In this document: positions 30,101 through 39,076 of the stretch, one piece after another
How positions within the stretch are numbered: the first letter of the stretch is position 1
Layout: each line of letters begins with the position of its first letter
Source: Sporosarcina sp. ACRSL
Lineage (GTDB): Bacteria; Bacillota; Bacilli; Bacillales_A; Planococcaceae
Reading direction: 5' to 3'
NCBI RefSeq assembly: GCF_022346605.1
Contig: NZ_JAKRNT010000002.1
Coordinates: 186,001-250,000 of the forward strand
Length of the DNA stretch: 64,000 bases
Program-made: the position numbers and the translations under genes
The notes under the pieces: model-generated
What the model was told of the DNA's origin: nothing
The model's input: the letters and a program-made list of their open reading frames with translations, nothing else
Databases searched by the model: none

Positions 30101-30620
30101 TCCGAACGGCGGGAAGACCGAAATTGAGCGCTTCACATTCCCTCGTCAAAGCAAGGAACCATTCCTGTGTCTCGCTGACTTTTTGAAGACGGTCGATAGC
30201 GGTGAAATGGATTATGTCGCGTTCATGCAAGTGACGGCGGGACATGGCGTGCGGGACTATGCGAATAAATTGAAAGCCGAAGGAAAGTTCCTCGAGAGCC
30301 ACGCGTTCCAAGCGACGGCACTTGAGCTTGCAGAAGGCTTTGCGGAGCGTGTCCATCAGGAAATCCGTGACCAATGGGGCTTCCCGGATGCCACCGATTT
30401 CACGATGCGCGACCGGTTCGCAGCCAAATACCAAGGTCAACGTTTCTCGTTCGGCTATCCAGCATGTCCGAACCTCGAAGATCAAGCGAAACTGTTCGGT
30501 TTGCTGAAACCAGAGGACATCGGTGTCCATTTGACCGAGGAATTCATGATGGAACCGGAAGCATCAGTATCAGCTATCGTGTTTGCCCATCCAGATGCAA
30601 GATATTTTAATGTAGATTAA
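27183..30620 (+). CDS. metH: Cobalamin-dependent methionine synthase
   Basis: A 1145-residue methionine synthase with all four modules: homocysteine-binding ([22 protein letters not shown]), pterin-binding ([14 protein letters not shown]), cobalamin cap and Rossmann domain ([11 protein letters not shown] near residue 722, whose histidine ligates cobalt), and a C-terminal SAM-dependent reactivation domain. ATG 27183 has AAGGAGAGG about 12 bp upstream. It needs B12, for which no synthesis genes are visible here. Confidence 0.97.
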   Translation: MPKHPIEQQLKNRILILDGAMGTMLQAEDLSADDFGGEEYEGCNEYLNILRPDIIEKIHRSYLEAGADIISTNTFGGTPLVLDEFSLGHRTYEINKRAVEIAKQCAADFSTSEWPRYVAGAIGPTTKTLSVTGGITFDKLSDDFYAQAKALIEGGADLLLMETSQDMLNVKAGTIGIKRAFDETGIELPVMISGTIEPMGTTLAGQSIEAFYISIEHIKPLSVGLNCATGPEFMTDHLRSLSDLATSFVTCYPNAGLPDEEGHYHESPESLSQKLKGFAEKGWLNMVGGCCGTTPAHIRAIREAVDGMEPRLKPENGHEHAVSGIEPLLYDPSMRPLLIGERTNVIGSRKFKRLIVEEKFEEASEIARAQVRGGAHVLDICLANPDRDELEDMKKFMQEVVKKVKVPLVIDSTDEKVIEEALKYSQGKAIINSINLEDGEERFDAVLPLVKKFGAAVVVGTIDEIGMAVTRERKLEIAERSYDLLVNKWGIAPEDIIFDPLVFPVGTGDEQYIGSAVETIEGIRLIKEKMPRSLTTLGVSNVSFGLPPVGREVLNAVYLYHCTQAGLDYAIVNTEKLERYASIPENEIKLANDLLFNTTDQTLADFTDFYRDKKKEKTEDDIPKTVPERLAYYVVEGTKEGLIPDLEAALQMYDTPLDIINGPLMEGMSEVGRLFNDNQLIVAEVLQSAEVMKASVSFLEQFMEKKEDDSGKGKIVLATVKGDVHDIGKNLVDIILSNNGYRVLDIGIKVTPATLIDVIRKEKPDIIGLSGLLVKSAQQMVLTAQDFKAAGIDTPVMVGGAALTRRFTETKIAPEYDGPVIYAKDAMQGLELANRLQGGDREALLSEIVEKQEKRLETEAIRASRDTAVAVLPKPVKTVREDAPVFVPSDLRRRVLRDYSVSHLYPYVNMRTLIGHHLGLRGNVDKMLANGEERAVQLHEMVTGFLESGHLSASGMYQFFPAQADGDDVIIYDPNGGKTEIERFTFPRQSKEPFLCLADFLKTVDSGEMDYVAFMQVTAGHGVRDYANKLKAEGKFLESHAFQATALELAEGFAERVHQEIRDQWGFPDATDFTMRDRFAAKYQGQRFSFGYPACPNLEDQAKLFGLLKPEDIGVHLTEEFMMEPEASVSAIVFAHPDARYFNVD

Positions 30621-30628
30621 CAAGTGAA

Positions 30629-30656
30629 GTCGCCTCCAATGCGGGGCGGCTTTTTT
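30629..30656 (+). terminator. Terminator of the yitJ-metH operon
   Basis: AGTCGCCTCC and GCGGGGCGGCT pair imperfectly and are followed by TTTTTT, 9 bp after the metH stop. Confidence 0.85.
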
Positions 30657-30662
30657 GTTGGG

Positions 30663-30788
30663 CTTTGGGCGTGTGATGCACTAGCTTTGAGCGCGGGTGA
30701 TAACGCTTCGAGCGCAGGATGCATCATTTTGAGCATGGAAGGCTTCACCTTGAGCGCGCAACCCTCACTTTGGACGCGGGACGCTTTA
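30663..30788 (+). repeat. Six degenerate 20-22 bp repeats after metH
   Basis: Units starting CTTTGAGCGC or close variants begin at 30663, 30685, 30706, 30727, 30748 and 30768. Only about half of each unit is conserved. The array directly follows the metH terminator, opposite the similarly phased array before yitJ. Confidence 0.85.
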
Positions 30789-30821
30789 CGTGTTAGGTTT
30801 CTCCATTGGCGCGATTCAAAA

Positions 30822-30868
30822 AACAAAAAAGCTGCTCCATTGTCGAATTACTCGACGCCGGAGACAGC
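30822..30868 (-). terminator. Terminator after the CotD-like gene
   Basis: On the minus strand GCTGTCTCC and GGAGCAGC, with inner GTCGAG/TTCGAC, form a long stem followed by TTTTTTG. It is 22 bp beyond the CotD-like stop. Confidence 0.85.
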
Positions 30869-30889
30869 GGTTTTACTCGTAGTACGGTC

Positions 30890-31174
30890 TTAGTAGAAGC
30901 CTCTTCTACCGAAACCAGGCCCGAAACCAGGCCCGAAACCAGCTCCTGGACCAGGATTATAAATTGGTGCGCCCGGAACGTTTCTGAATGTTTCGGTGAA
31001 ATAATGTCGCGGCGTGACGACTGGATGTATCCGATTCACGTTAACAATCGGATGAATGACCGGTTGTTGAACTGGGAAAAACGAGTCCGTACAACGAACT
31101 TGTGTCGGGCATACAACTGGCGGCAACTGTTGCATTGGAAGCAACCGGTCTCCACAGAATCCATGGTGCATCAT
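30890..31174 (-). CDS. CotD-like inner spore coat protein
   Basis: A 94-residue His/Pro/Cys-rich protein. The central PVVCPTQVRCTDSFFPVQQP and IHPIVNVNRIHPVVTPRHYF resemble B. subtilis CotD, an inner coat protein made in the mother cell under SigK. A C-terminal Gly/Phe/Pro repeat (GFGPGF, three times) is added, which may be self-associating. ATG 31174 has GGGGTGAGTGAAG upstream. No SigK promoter was clear. Confidence 0.8.
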   Translation of the reverse strand: MMHHGFCGDRLLPMQQLPPVVCPTQVRCTDSFFPVQQPVIHPIVNVNRIHPVVTPRHYFTETFRNVPGAPIYNPGPGAGFGPGFGPGFGRRGFY

Positions 31175-31296
31175 CTTCACTCACCCCCCTCTATCTATTA
31201 CATGTAAAAAAGGATGGGACATACGGGCGAGCATCTATGGACGCGAGAAATTCATGGTTAGTTGTTCTATGTGCTTGTCTCACCTTATTTGCCCAT

Positions 31297-32730
31297 TCAT
31301 TTCCCTTTCACTTCTTGATAAGCGAGTAACGCTCGCTTCCTGGCAGCTGCATGATCGACAATCGGTGGAGGATAGGTTACGCCAATTTGAATGTCCGCAT
31401 CTTCCAAAACCTTAGCTGGCGCTTCCCATGGCCTATGAATATAAGGAACTGGCAGACGTGAAAGTTCTGGCACCCATTTCCGGATATACGTGCCATCCGG
31501 GTCGAACTTTTCGCTCTGTAGGAACGGATTGAAGATTCTAAAGTAGGGTGCACAGTCAATCCCGCACCCTGTTACCCACTGCCATCCCATCGCGTTATTG
31601 GCGGTATCGAAATCGAGGAGTGTCTTCTCGAACCAGCTGTAGCCTTTCCCCCATGGGATCAACAGATGTTTGACTAAAAATGAAGCGGTTACCATTCGAA
31701 CACGGTTATGCATCACACCCGTCTCCCATAGTTCCCGCATGCCCGCATCGACTAATGGGTAGCCGGTCTGCCCCACTTTCCATTTTGTAAGTTGCTCATT
31801 TGAGCCTTTCCAAGGGAATTCTGCAAATTGCTTCCGCAACGGAAGGCGGATGATGTCTGGATAATGAATCAGTTGATGGTAAGCAAAATCACGCCATATC
31901 AACTGTTTGAGAAACGAATTGATGGATTGGCGAGCTGTCATTTCAGTCGTCTCTTCATATACTCGTTTAGCAGAATACCATATCGCTTTTACACTGATAT
32001 TGCCGGCTGCTAAGTAAGGAGAGAGCTCTGAGGAAGAACCACTCGAAATGAGATCCCGCTCTGTTCCGTAATAAAAGATTCCATCATCGGAAAACTGTTC
32101 CCATTTTCCAATCGCAACTTGCTCTCCAGGTTCCCAATACTGGTGAAACTTCTCATTCCAAGGGCGTTCAGCAAGCGTTCGGATATGATCGATCGGAAGT
32201 GTTTGAAGTTCGCGGTCAATTCCTTGCATCTTTTCTGGCACTGGAAACGGTTGAGCGACGACCTCTTGCATGCACCTCTTCCAATAAGAAGTGAACACTT
32301 TATAGGGCTCCCCTTGTTTATTCAAAAGATCAGGAGTGAATAGGAGGTGCCCATGGAAGGTTTGAACTTCCTTCCCGATCGACTCGAGCTGTGCTGCAAT
32401 CCGACTATCCTTCTTCCGCTCATCAGGTTCATACCGTTCATTAAAGTAGACGGCTCCTGCATCCGCTTCTTCCATCACCTCAAGAAGTGCATCGAATTCA
32501 TCTCCATCTTTAATGAAAAGCTTTAAGCCATGTGTCTGAAGCCCTTTATCAAGTGACGCCAATGAATGATAAAGCCACCAGAAGGAGGCTTCACTTTTTG
32601 AATAACTCAACTTCTCTTCATCAGACCAAATATAGACAGGAATGACAATTCCCTCTTTTGCCGCCTCCCATAGAGCGGGATGATCGTGTAGCCGAAAATC
32701 TTTTCTAAACCATATAATTGTCCGTTTCAT
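31297..32730 (-). CDS. phrB: Deoxyribodipyrimidine photolyase (class I)
   Basis: A 477-residue photolyase repairing UV-induced cyclobutane dimers with FAD and blue light. The N-terminal alpha/beta antenna domain starts IIWFRKDFRLHDHPALWEA, and the FAD domain has TGYPLVDAGMRELWETGVMH, NRVRMVTASFLVKHL and WVTGCGIDCAPYFRIFNP. ATG 32730 with AAGGATGAG upstream is preferred to 32751. Family members with cryptochrome roles exist, but the motifs are those of a CPD enzyme. Confidence 0.93.
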   Translation of the reverse strand: MKRTIIWFRKDFRLHDHPALWEAAKEGIVIPVYIWSDEEKLSYSKSEASFWWLYHSLASLDKGLQTHGLKLFIKDGDEFDALLEVMEEADAGAVYFNERYEPDERKKDSRIAAQLESIGKEVQTFHGHLLFTPDLLNKQGEPYKVFTSYWKRCMQEVVAQPFPVPEKMQGIDRELQTLPIDHIRTLAERPWNEKFHQYWEPGEQVAIGKWEQFSDDGIFYYGTERDLISSGSSSELSPYLAAGNISVKAIWYSAKRVYEETTEMTARQSINSFLKQLIWRDFAYHQLIHYPDIIRLPLRKQFAEFPWKGSNEQLTKWKVGQTGYPLVDAGMRELWETGVMHNRVRMVTASFLVKHLLIPWGKGYSWFEKTLLDFDTANNAMGWQWVTGCGIDCAPYFRIFNPFLQSEKFDPDGTYIRKWVPELSRLPVPYIHRPWEAPAKVLEDADIQIGVTYPPPIVDHAAARKRALLAYQEVKGK

Positions 32731-32830
32731 GAGTCTCATCCTTCTCGACAAGAGTCAAAGCTGTTTCACTTCATCAATACTCATATTGCCCTCTTTCACT
32801 TTCTTTCATAGCTTCTATTCTTCTTACACC

Positions 32831-32872
32831 AAAACAAAAGGGCCGTCATCTCCATCGTTGGAGGACAGCCCT
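32831..32872 (-). terminator. Terminator after the 57-residue gene
   Basis: On the minus strand GGGCTGTCCTCC pairs with GGAGATGACGGCCC around a 5-nt loop, followed by TTTTGTTTT. It marks the end of the small gene at 32884. Confidence 0.85.
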
Positions 32873-32883
32873 GTTATGCACTA

Positions 32884-33057
32884 TTATTGATACGTTTGCG
32901 GCAATTCTTTCGGATCAAAGCCGGTAGCTTCTTTCAATTTTTTTGTGTACTCCGGATAATGGACAGGAGACCCTTCGCCAATCATCTCGAGGGATGCCAT
33001 GTAATCAGGGTCTTGTCTTAGTTCCATTTCGTTCGGATCAATGAATGCGCGTTCCAT
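32884..33057 (-). CDS. Small acidic protein, 57 residues
   Basis: A complete short gene that is easily missed. It starts at ATG 33057 after GAAGGAGAGTGATTTAA and ends at its own strong terminator. The translation runs MERAFIDPNEMELRQDPDYM, then ASLEMIGEGSPVHYPEYTKK, then LKEATGFDPKELPQTYQ. It is soluble, acidic and without cysteines. I do not recognise a family. The ribosome site, terminator and sensible composition make it very likely real. Confidence 0.8.
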   Translation of the reverse strand: MERAFIDPNEMELRQDPDYMASLEMIGEGSPVHYPEYTKKLKEATGFDPKELPQTYQ

Positions 33058-33252
33058 TTAAATCACTCTCCTTCAAATAGTACCCGAGGCTAATGTGACA
33101 GAAATGAAAAATCTTATGTGATAAATATCGCTGCATCATCTTTCGCTACTACAATTATACCAAATTTTCCGTATTTCGTAAAGAATCATAGGTTTTGTTT
33201 CATTTTAGCCGAATCGGATATAATGATATAAAGCAAGTCGGAAGGAGTCACG

Positions 33253-33648
33253 ATGATGAAGCGAATTGTGTTATTCGATGGGGAATGTAATTTTTGCAAT
33301 TCAAGTGTGCAATTCATAATCAAACGGGATCCTGCCGCCCACTTCCTTTTTTCTTCATTGCAAAGCGAAACCGGTGAAAAGTACGTGAAGCAATTTAACA
33401 TTCCGGATGACGTTGACAGCATTGTACTAGTTGAAAACGGGAAGGCGTACACTAAATCCTCCGCCGCCCTCCATATTGCAAAAAAACTGGATGGCTTATG
33501 GCACCTTTTATTCTTATTTATACTCGTCCCACGCAAAATTCGTGACGGCGCGTATGACTATTTTGCCCGTAACCGGTATCGCTGGTTCGGCAAAACTGAA
33601 GGTGCTTGCATGCTCCCTTCTCCTGAGGAGAGAAAACGATTTATATAA
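33253..33648 (+). CDS. DCC-family thiol-disulfide oxidoreductase-like protein (DUF393)
   Basis: A 131-residue protein with the family motif DGECNFCNSSVQF near the N terminus (CXXC), the conserved KSSAALHIAKKL, and a hydrophobic segment near residues 83-95. The family, including B. subtilis YuxK, is predicted to act on thiols, but substrates are unknown. Two ATG codons are adjacent; GGAAGGAG precedes them. Confidence 0.88.
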   Translation: MMKRIVLFDGECNFCNSSVQFIIKRDPAAHFLFSSLQSETGEKYVKQFNIPDDVDSIVLVENGKAYTKSSAALHIAKKLDGLWHLLFLFILVPRKIRDGAYDYFARNRYRWFGKTEGACMLPSPEERKRFI

Positions 33649-33656
33649 CGATATTC

Positions 33657-33692
33657 AGGCGCTTCTTTCGATATGAGAAGTGCCTTATTTAT
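33657..33692 (+). terminator. Terminator after the DCC-family gene
   Basis: GGCGCTTCT and AGAAGTGCC pair around a short loop, followed by TTATTTATTTT. Confidence 0.7.
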
Positions 33693-33827
33693 TTTGTACA
33701 TACTATTTTTGAATTGGACATACAATCGAAGAGCAGCTCAGGCTGTCCAACAAGGTCTTAAATACTATGTTGAAAGTTTCTTAATTGTCAGGTAAAATGT
33801 AGAAAAACAGTATCAAAGGGAGGAAAT

Positions 33828-35474
33828 ATGGAAAAAAAGTTCATATGTAATTTATTCGCGATGTTCGCACTTGTGCTTTACGTTGGTCTGGCACCTCTTC
33901 AAATTGTAAGCGCTAACACGCCGGTTTCTGAGAGTACGGCTGAATTAGCAGCTCCGACATGGGTCGCTTCTGCCAGTTATCTCGCTTTAGGGGATTCGCT
34001 TGCTGCAGGGATGGACCATCTCGGAGAAATAGGTGACGGCTATGCCGATTTTTTAGCGGACACAATGGATGCCGCAGGGCTTTTGAATTCTTATAATAAA
34101 GCCTTTGCCGTGCCTGGTTATACCACAAAGGATGTACTGAAAGATCTTGAAGAAAATGCAACGCGGGAAGATGCGGATGGAAAGACTATCCGACTCCATG
34201 ACGCGATTGCCAATGCAAGTCTCATTACGATTAGTGCTGGTGCGAATGATGTGTTGGCGCATGTAAAAATCGATCCAACGACGTTTGCTTTGACTTATGA
34301 CGAAGAAGCACTTCAGCAAGAAATCCAGCAAGTCGGCATCAATCTAATGAAGATCATTACAGCGATTCATACGATCAATCCCGATGCGCAAGTGTATTTG
34401 ATGGGGTATTACAATCCATATCCACACCTTCCAGAGGAAATTCAGCCTTTGCTTACGCAACTGCTAGCCGGCGTGAATAAAGCGATTGAGACGGCAGCAC
34501 AATTGCCAAATGTCGATTGGGTGGAGACAGCCGATGTAGTCGCAAAGGATGTTAAGAGCAATTTGCCGAATCCGCAAAATATACATCTGAGCCCTGAAGG
34601 TTATCAGGTCGTTGCAGAGCAATTTTGGAATAAAGTACAAGCTGATTATCCTTGGATTCCGGTTGATGCTTTCGTAGCTGATGAAGTGACAACAGATTCT
34701 GTGACGCTCGTTTGGAAAGCGGCGACTACGGAAGGCCAAATCGAAACATATGACATTTATCTTGGCGAAGAGAAGATCGGTTCCGTTGAAGGAGATGTCT
34801 TCACATTTACGATTGGCGAATTAGAAGAAGGTCAATCGTATGCATTTTTCATCGTCGCAGTAGACGAGAATGGTACCAGCAGCGAGGAGTCACCTTCTGT
34901 GACGGTAAAGACTGAAGCGATTGAACCTTTATTTACAGACATTAAAGGGCACTGGGCAGAGAAAGCGATCGGTCAAGCTGCTTCGCTTGGCATTTTCAAT
35001 GGATATACTGACGGGTCGTTCAAACCGGATAATGGGTTGACTCGTGCGCAAGCCGCTTCCGTATTCGTCCGGGCATTGAATTTGCCGGCTGCAAATGTTG
35101 CGGCTCCATTCAATGATATTGGCGATTATGCAGCGGAAACGCAAGCTGATATTCAAACAGCGTTTGCACATGGTTTTATCAAAGGGGATAATGGACATTT
35201 TAAACCGACGGAAAATGTGACACGTGCTCAATTTGCACTTATGGTTTGGCGAGTAGCGACGGCTGAACTTGGTGGTGACATGCCTACATCCAACACGTTC
35301 ACAGCACCTGCAGATATGGGCGACTATGATGCAGAAACCGTCCAGGCGATTGCAACGATGAGCGGACTTGGCTTCATTTCATTGGAAGATGGCGCATTCC
35401 ATCCGACAGAGCCTGCGACACGCGCATTTGCTGCAAGTCTTCTAACGAAGTTGCTCAGCGTAACGAATCAATAA
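33828..35474 (+). CDS. Secreted SGNH/GDSL hydrolase with Fn3 and three SLH domains
   Basis: A 548-residue exported esterase or lipase. Residues 1-30 are a signal peptide. The SGNH domain (about 50-285) has the nucleophile in LALGDSLAAGM, the block III ISAGANDV, and the histidine in NIHLSPEGYQ; the usual block V Asp is Asn here. A fibronectin III-like domain (288-375) and three SLH repeats (381-548; TDIKGHWAEKAIGQAASLGI is the first) tether it to the cell wall. AAGGGAGG precedes the ATG. Confidence 0.92.
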   Translation: MEKKFICNLFAMFALVLYVGLAPLQIVSANTPVSESTAELAAPTWVASASYLALGDSLAAGMDHLGEIGDGYADFLADTMDAAGLLNSYNKAFAVPGYTTKDVLKDLEENATREDADGKTIRLHDAIANASLITISAGANDVLAHVKIDPTTFALTYDEEALQQEIQQVGINLMKIITAIHTINPDAQVYLMGYYNPYPHLPEEIQPLLTQLLAGVNKAIETAAQLPNVDWVETADVVAKDVKSNLPNPQNIHLSPEGYQVVAEQFWNKVQADYPWIPVDAFVADEVTTDSVTLVWKAATTEGQIETYDIYLGEEKIGSVEGDVFTFTIGELEEGQSYAFFIVAVDENGTSSEESPSVTVKTEAIEPLFTDIKGHWAEKAIGQAASLGIFNGYTDGSFKPDNGLTRAQAASVFVRALNLPAANVAAPFNDIGDYAAETQADIQTAFAHGFIKGDNGHFKPTENVTRAQFALMVWRVATAELGGDMPTSNTFTAPADMGDYDAETVQAIATMSGLGFISLEDGAFHPTEPATRAFAASLLTKLLSVTNQ

Positions 35475-35480
35475 AGACGA

Positions 35481-35510
35481 AAAAGGTTCCGGTTGCCCGG
35501 AACCTTTTTT
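35481..35510. terminator. Bidirectional terminator
   Basis: AAAAGGTTCC and GGAACCTTTTTT form a perfect stem between the convergent SLH-hydrolase and DUF779 genes. Confidence 0.9.
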
Positions 35511-35873
35511 CTATGCTTCTTGCGTAAGCTTCTCATTCTCTTCCGGCGTGAAGGCGCGGGATCTTGTGAGGAATCGCTTCCCTTCCACCCCTTCCAAGGA
35601 GAACATGCCTCCCCTACCGTCCACGACGTCAATGATCAGCTGTGTATGCTTCCAATACTCAAATTGGTTTTTATGCATGTAGAAAGGCGTGTCGCCGATA
35701 TGTCCGAGCAAAACGTCCTGATCGCCGATGATCAGGTCGCCTTCCGGGTAACACATCGGAGAGGAGCCGTCGCAGCAGCCCCCCGATTGGTGGAACATTA
35801 ATGGGCCATGCTTTTCTTTCAGTAATTGAATCAATTCCAAAGCGGCGTCCGTTGCAAGAACGCGTTCGGGCAT
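35511..35873 (-). CDS. DUF779 protein, aldehyde dehydrogenase partner
   Basis: A 120-residue protein with the conserved cysteine cluster GGCCDGSSPMCYPEGD and a C-terminal SLEGVEGKRFLTRSRAFTPEE. DUF779 genes typically lie next to acetaldehyde-type dehydrogenases; their role is unknown. ATG 35873 has ACAGGAGGAATGCCA upstream, better spaced than 35879 or 35900. It follows the aldehyde dehydrogenase gene by 37 bp, so the two probably form an operon. Confidence 0.88.
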   Translation of the reverse strand: MPERVLATDAALELIQLLKEKHGPLMFHQSGGCCDGSSPMCYPEGDLIIGDQDVLLGHIGDTPFYMHKNQFEYWKHTQLIIDVVDGRGGMFSLEGVEGKRFLTRSRAFTPEENEKLTQEA

Positions 35874-35910
35874 TGGCATTCCTCCTGTTCCTTCAAACAT
35901 GAAAGGTTTC

Positions 35911-37452
35911 TTAAAAGAATCCTAATTTGTCCTCGCTGTAGCTGACGAGCATATTTTTCGTCTGTTGGTAGTGCGACAGCATTTGTAGGTGGTTTTCACG
36001 TCCGATCCCGGATGCTTTATAGCCTCCGAAAGCAGCGTGCGCAGGATAAGCATGGTAGCAGTTCGTCCAAACACGTCCCGCTTCAATGCCGCGTCCGAAG
36101 CGATACGCTGTATTCATATCGCGTGTCCAGACGCCTGAGCCTAGTCCATATAATGTATCGTTCGCGATTTCCAACGCTTCTTCCTTCGTCTTGAACGTAG
36201 TAACGGAGACGACTGGTCCAAAGATTTCCTCCTGGAAGATACGCATTTTATTATGGCCTTTAAAGACTGTCGGTTGAATGTAATAGCCATCCGCCAACTC
36301 GCCGTCAAGTTGGTTTCGCTCTCCGCCGATCAGGCATTCTGCACCTTCCTGTTTTCCGATATCGAGGTAGGATAGAATTTTCTCCATTTGCTCTGTAGAA
36401 GCTTGCGCGCCCATCATGACAGTAGGGTCAAGTGGGTTGCCGATTTTAATAGCCTTTACGCGCTCCAATGCACGCTCCATGAACTTATCGTAAATGGATT
36501 CCTGAATCAATGCACGCGACGGGCATGTGCACACTTCCCCTTGGTTCAGTGCGAACATGACAAATCCTTCGATCGCTTTATCCAGGAATGCATCGTCTTC
36601 CGCCATGACGTCCTCGAAGAAGATGTTTGGCGATTTCCCACCGAGTTCAAGTGTCATCGGAATCAAGTTCTGAGATGCGTATTGCATAATGAGGCGACCT
36701 GTCGTCGTTTCTCCGGTAAATGCGATTTTCCCGATACGTGGGTTGGATGCTAGCGGCTTACCCGCTTCCAGACCGAAACCGTTCACGACATTGACCACTC
36801 CTGCTGGCAGCAAGTCCTCGATCAATTCCATCAATACCATGATGGATGCCGGCGTTTGCTCAGCTGGCTTCAACACTACGCAGTTCCCCGCCGCAAGCGC
36901 AGGTGCAAGTTTCCAAACTGCCATCAGCACCGGAAAGTTCCAAGGAATGATCTGGCCGACGACTCCAATCGGCTCATGGAAATGGTACGCCACTGTATTG
37001 TTATCGATTTGGCTGACGCCGCCTTCTTGAGCGCGGATCGCTGAAGCGAAATATCTAAAATGGTCGATGGCTAGCGGCAGATCGGCATTCAATGTTTCGC
37101 GCACCGCTTTTCCATTTTCCCACGTCTCCGCAACGGCAAGCATTTCAAGATTCTCTTCCATACGATCAGCGATTTTCAATAAGATATTCGCTCGTTCCGT
37201 AACCGAAGTTTTACCCCAAGCATCCTTTGCAGCATGGGCTGCATCCAGCGCAAGTTCGATGTCTTCTGCCGTCGAACGCGCCACTTGCGTAAACACTTTA
37301 CCCGTGACAGGGGTCGGATTGTCAAAGTACTGCCCATTCACTGGTGCTACCCATTTTCCACCAATGAAATTATCGTAGCGTTCCTTGAAGTTCACCTTCG
37401 CCCCTTCTGTGTTCGGAAATGCATAGACATGATTCTCAACAGCTTGTACCAA
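35911..37452 (-). CDS. NAD-dependent aldehyde dehydrogenase
   Basis: A 513-residue enzyme of the acetaldehyde/chloroacetaldehyde dehydrogenase type (ExaC/AldA-like). It contains the cofactor-binding [18 protein letters not shown], the general base in [15 protein letters not shown], and the catalytic cysteine in [15 protein letters not shown]. It oxidises small aldehydes to acids. The start is TTG at 37452 after AAGGAGGAATGGAAA; the nearby ATG is out of frame. DUF779 follows. Confidence 0.93.
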   Translation of the reverse strand: MVQAVENHVYAFPNTEGAKVNFKERYDNFIGGKWVAPVNGQYFDNPTPVTGKVFTQVARSTAEDIELALDAAHAAKDAWGKTSVTERANILLKIADRMEENLEMLAVAETWENGKAVRETLNADLPLAIDHFRYFASAIRAQEGGVSQIDNNTVAYHFHEPIGVVGQIIPWNFPVLMAVWKLAPALAAGNCVVLKPAEQTPASIMVLMELIEDLLPAGVVNVVNGFGLEAGKPLASNPRIGKIAFTGETTTGRLIMQYASQNLIPMTLELGGKSPNIFFEDVMAEDDAFLDKAIEGFVMFALNQGEVCTCPSRALIQESIYDKFMERALERVKAIKIGNPLDPTVMMGAQASTEQMEKILSYLDIGKQEGAECLIGGERNQLDGELADGYYIQPTVFKGHNKMRIFQEEIFGPVVSVTTFKTKEEALEIANDTLYGLGSGVWTRDMNTAYRFGRGIEAGRVWTNCYHAYPAHAAFGGYKASGIGRENHLQMLSHYQQTKNMLVSYSEDKLGFF

Positions 37453-37658
37453 TTTCCATTCCTCCTTATTCTTTATAGATTGCTATAGTAAGTGCAAAAA
37501 AATTGCACACAAAGCCACTATATGCAGAAGCAGGTAACGCCATCCTTATGAATGCGCTTACATTTTGTAGAAATGAAAAGTCTGTGAATTCATTCTATCT
37601 GATTATACAAACTATTGCAAGTTACATAGATACAGTCCGATTCTCCCATCGTTTACCA

Positions 37659-37689
37659 TTTGTTCATTTCACCGTAATAATTTGTTCAT
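37659..37689 (+). promoter_or_regulatory. Direct repeats upstream of the HtrA-like gene
   Basis: TTTGTTCAT occurs at 37659-37667 and 37681-37689, 22 bp apart, with a nearby TACAAT. The site is 50-80 bp before the start codon. It may be an operator for a stress regulator; the regulator is not identified. Confidence 0.4.
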
Positions 37690-37739
37690 ACTTTTCTCTT
37701 ACAATAAAAAACAAAGAATACTAGAGAGGAGTTTTACCT

Positions 37740-38888
37740 ATGGCAAATTCATTCGGCAAACGGTTCATCTCAACAGTGGGGGCAGGCGTACTTGGTTCTG
37801 CACTTACGTTAGGTGTCGTGGCAAACACAAATATATTGCAAACTAAAACAGATGAGGAAGTGGCTGCTTCTGTAACAGAAAAGTCGTCCGCGTCATCGAA
37901 TTTCATCCAAACTTCAGCGGATTCTCCGGGAACGCTATCCGATATGGTAGAACATGCATCGAAAGGGATTGTTGGCGTTTCGAACTTCAAAAATACCGGC
38001 AACCGTTTCGCTGGTAACTCGGAGCTTTCGGAATTCGGAACAGGCTCTGGTGTCATTTACAAAATTGAAGGAGACGAGGCCTATATCGTGACGAACAATC
38101 ACGTTATCGAAGGGGCAGGCAAAATCGAAGTGACATTGCACAGCGGGGAGAAGGAAGCGGCGGAGCTAATCGGAAGCGATGCATTGACCGATTTGGCCGT
38201 ATTGAAAATCAACAGCAAACATGTCGATACATCACTCGAATTTGGCGATTCAGAAACACTTCGTGCAGGCGATTCCGTCGTCGCCATTGGAAATCCGCTT
38301 AGCCTCGATTTCTCGGGTACCGTCACACAAGGCATTATTAGTGCACCCTCACGTTCCATCGAAATAAAGACAGCGGCTGGTAACTGGGAAATGGACGTCA
38401 TCCAAACAGACGCAGCGATCAATCCTGGCAACAGCGGCGGCGCTCTTCTGACGACAGACGGAAAAGTGATCGGCATCAACACGTTAAAAATTGTAGAAAA
38501 CAGAGTAGAAGGGCTTGGATTCGCCATCCCGAGCAACGATGTCGTGCCATTGCTTGAAGAAATTATGAAAAACGGCAAAATTGAACGGCCTTATATCGGC
38601 GTGAGCCTCGCGGACTTGGCTGATGTTCCGTATACGTACGTACAGGATCTTCCGCAAGAAGTGAAAGGCGGTGTGATGATCGCAAGTGTCGATCCTACAT
38701 CTGCTGCGGGCAAAGCAGGATTGAAAGAGAGAGAAGTCATTACCGCAATTAACGGAACGGACATTCACAATGCGATGGAACTGCGTAAATTCCTTTATTC
38801 CGAGCTTTCCATCGGGGACAAAGCATCGCTTACGGTTTACTCAGGCTCGAAAAAACGGACAGTAGAGTTAACCTTGACGAGCAACTAA
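37740..38888 (+). CDS. HtrA/DegP-type membrane serine protease
   Basis: A 382-residue protease. A single N-terminal anchor (about residues 10-28) precedes a trypsin-like domain with His in VTNNHVIEG, Asp in ALTDLAVLK and Ser in NPGNSGGALL, followed by one PDZ domain (IASVDPTSAAGKAGLKEREV). It should act outside the membrane in protein quality control. AGAGGAG precedes the ATG. It resembles B. subtilis HtrA/HtrB, but I cannot say which paralogue. Confidence 0.92.
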   Translation: MANSFGKRFISTVGAGVLGSALTLGVVANTNILQTKTDEEVAASVTEKSSASSNFIQTSADSPGTLSDMVEHASKGIVGVSNFKNTGNRFAGNSELSEFGTGSGVIYKIEGDEAYIVTNNHVIEGAGKIEVTLHSGEKEAAELIGSDALTDLAVLKINSKHVDTSLEFGDSETLRAGDSVVAIGNPLSLDFSGTVTQGIISAPSRSIEIKTAAGNWEMDVIQTDAAINPGNSGGALLTTDGKVIGINTLKIVENRVEGLGFAIPSNDVVPLLEEIMKNGKIERPYIGVSLADLADVPYTYVQDLPQEVKGGVMIASVDPTSAAGKAGLKEREVITAINGTDIHNAMELRKFLYSELSIGDKASLTVYSGSKKRTVELTLTSN

Positions 38889-38892
38889 ACAA

Positions 38893-39010
38893 AAGCGCAG
38901 GGCGCCTGCCTAGGGGCGACGGGCATAAGACAAAGATGCGGCGTGGCGCCCTTTGCCACATAGCAGCTGTGACTTATGACCCCGAGCCACTGGCGCCCGG
39001 AGTCTAGACG
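38893..39010. repeat. REP-like long hairpin element
   Basis: GGGCGCC near 38902 faces GGCGCCC near 38991, and CGGGCATAAGACA faces TGTGACTTATGACCCCG inside it. The fold spans about 100 bp. I remember similar elements between genes in Bacillaceae and Planococcaceae; that was not checked by search. Confidence 0.65.
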
Positions 39011-39038
39011 CCATACTATTATAGAGTTCCTAAACAAA

Positions 39039-39076
39039 TAAACACCTCTGCCACTCAATCGTCGGCGGAGGTGTTT
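39039..39076. terminator. Bidirectional terminator between the protease and regulator regions
   Basis: AAACACCTC and GAGGTGTTT form a 9-bp stem extended by CC/GG. It lies between the convergent HtrA-like and regulator genes, next to the dispersed repeat. Confidence 0.75.
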
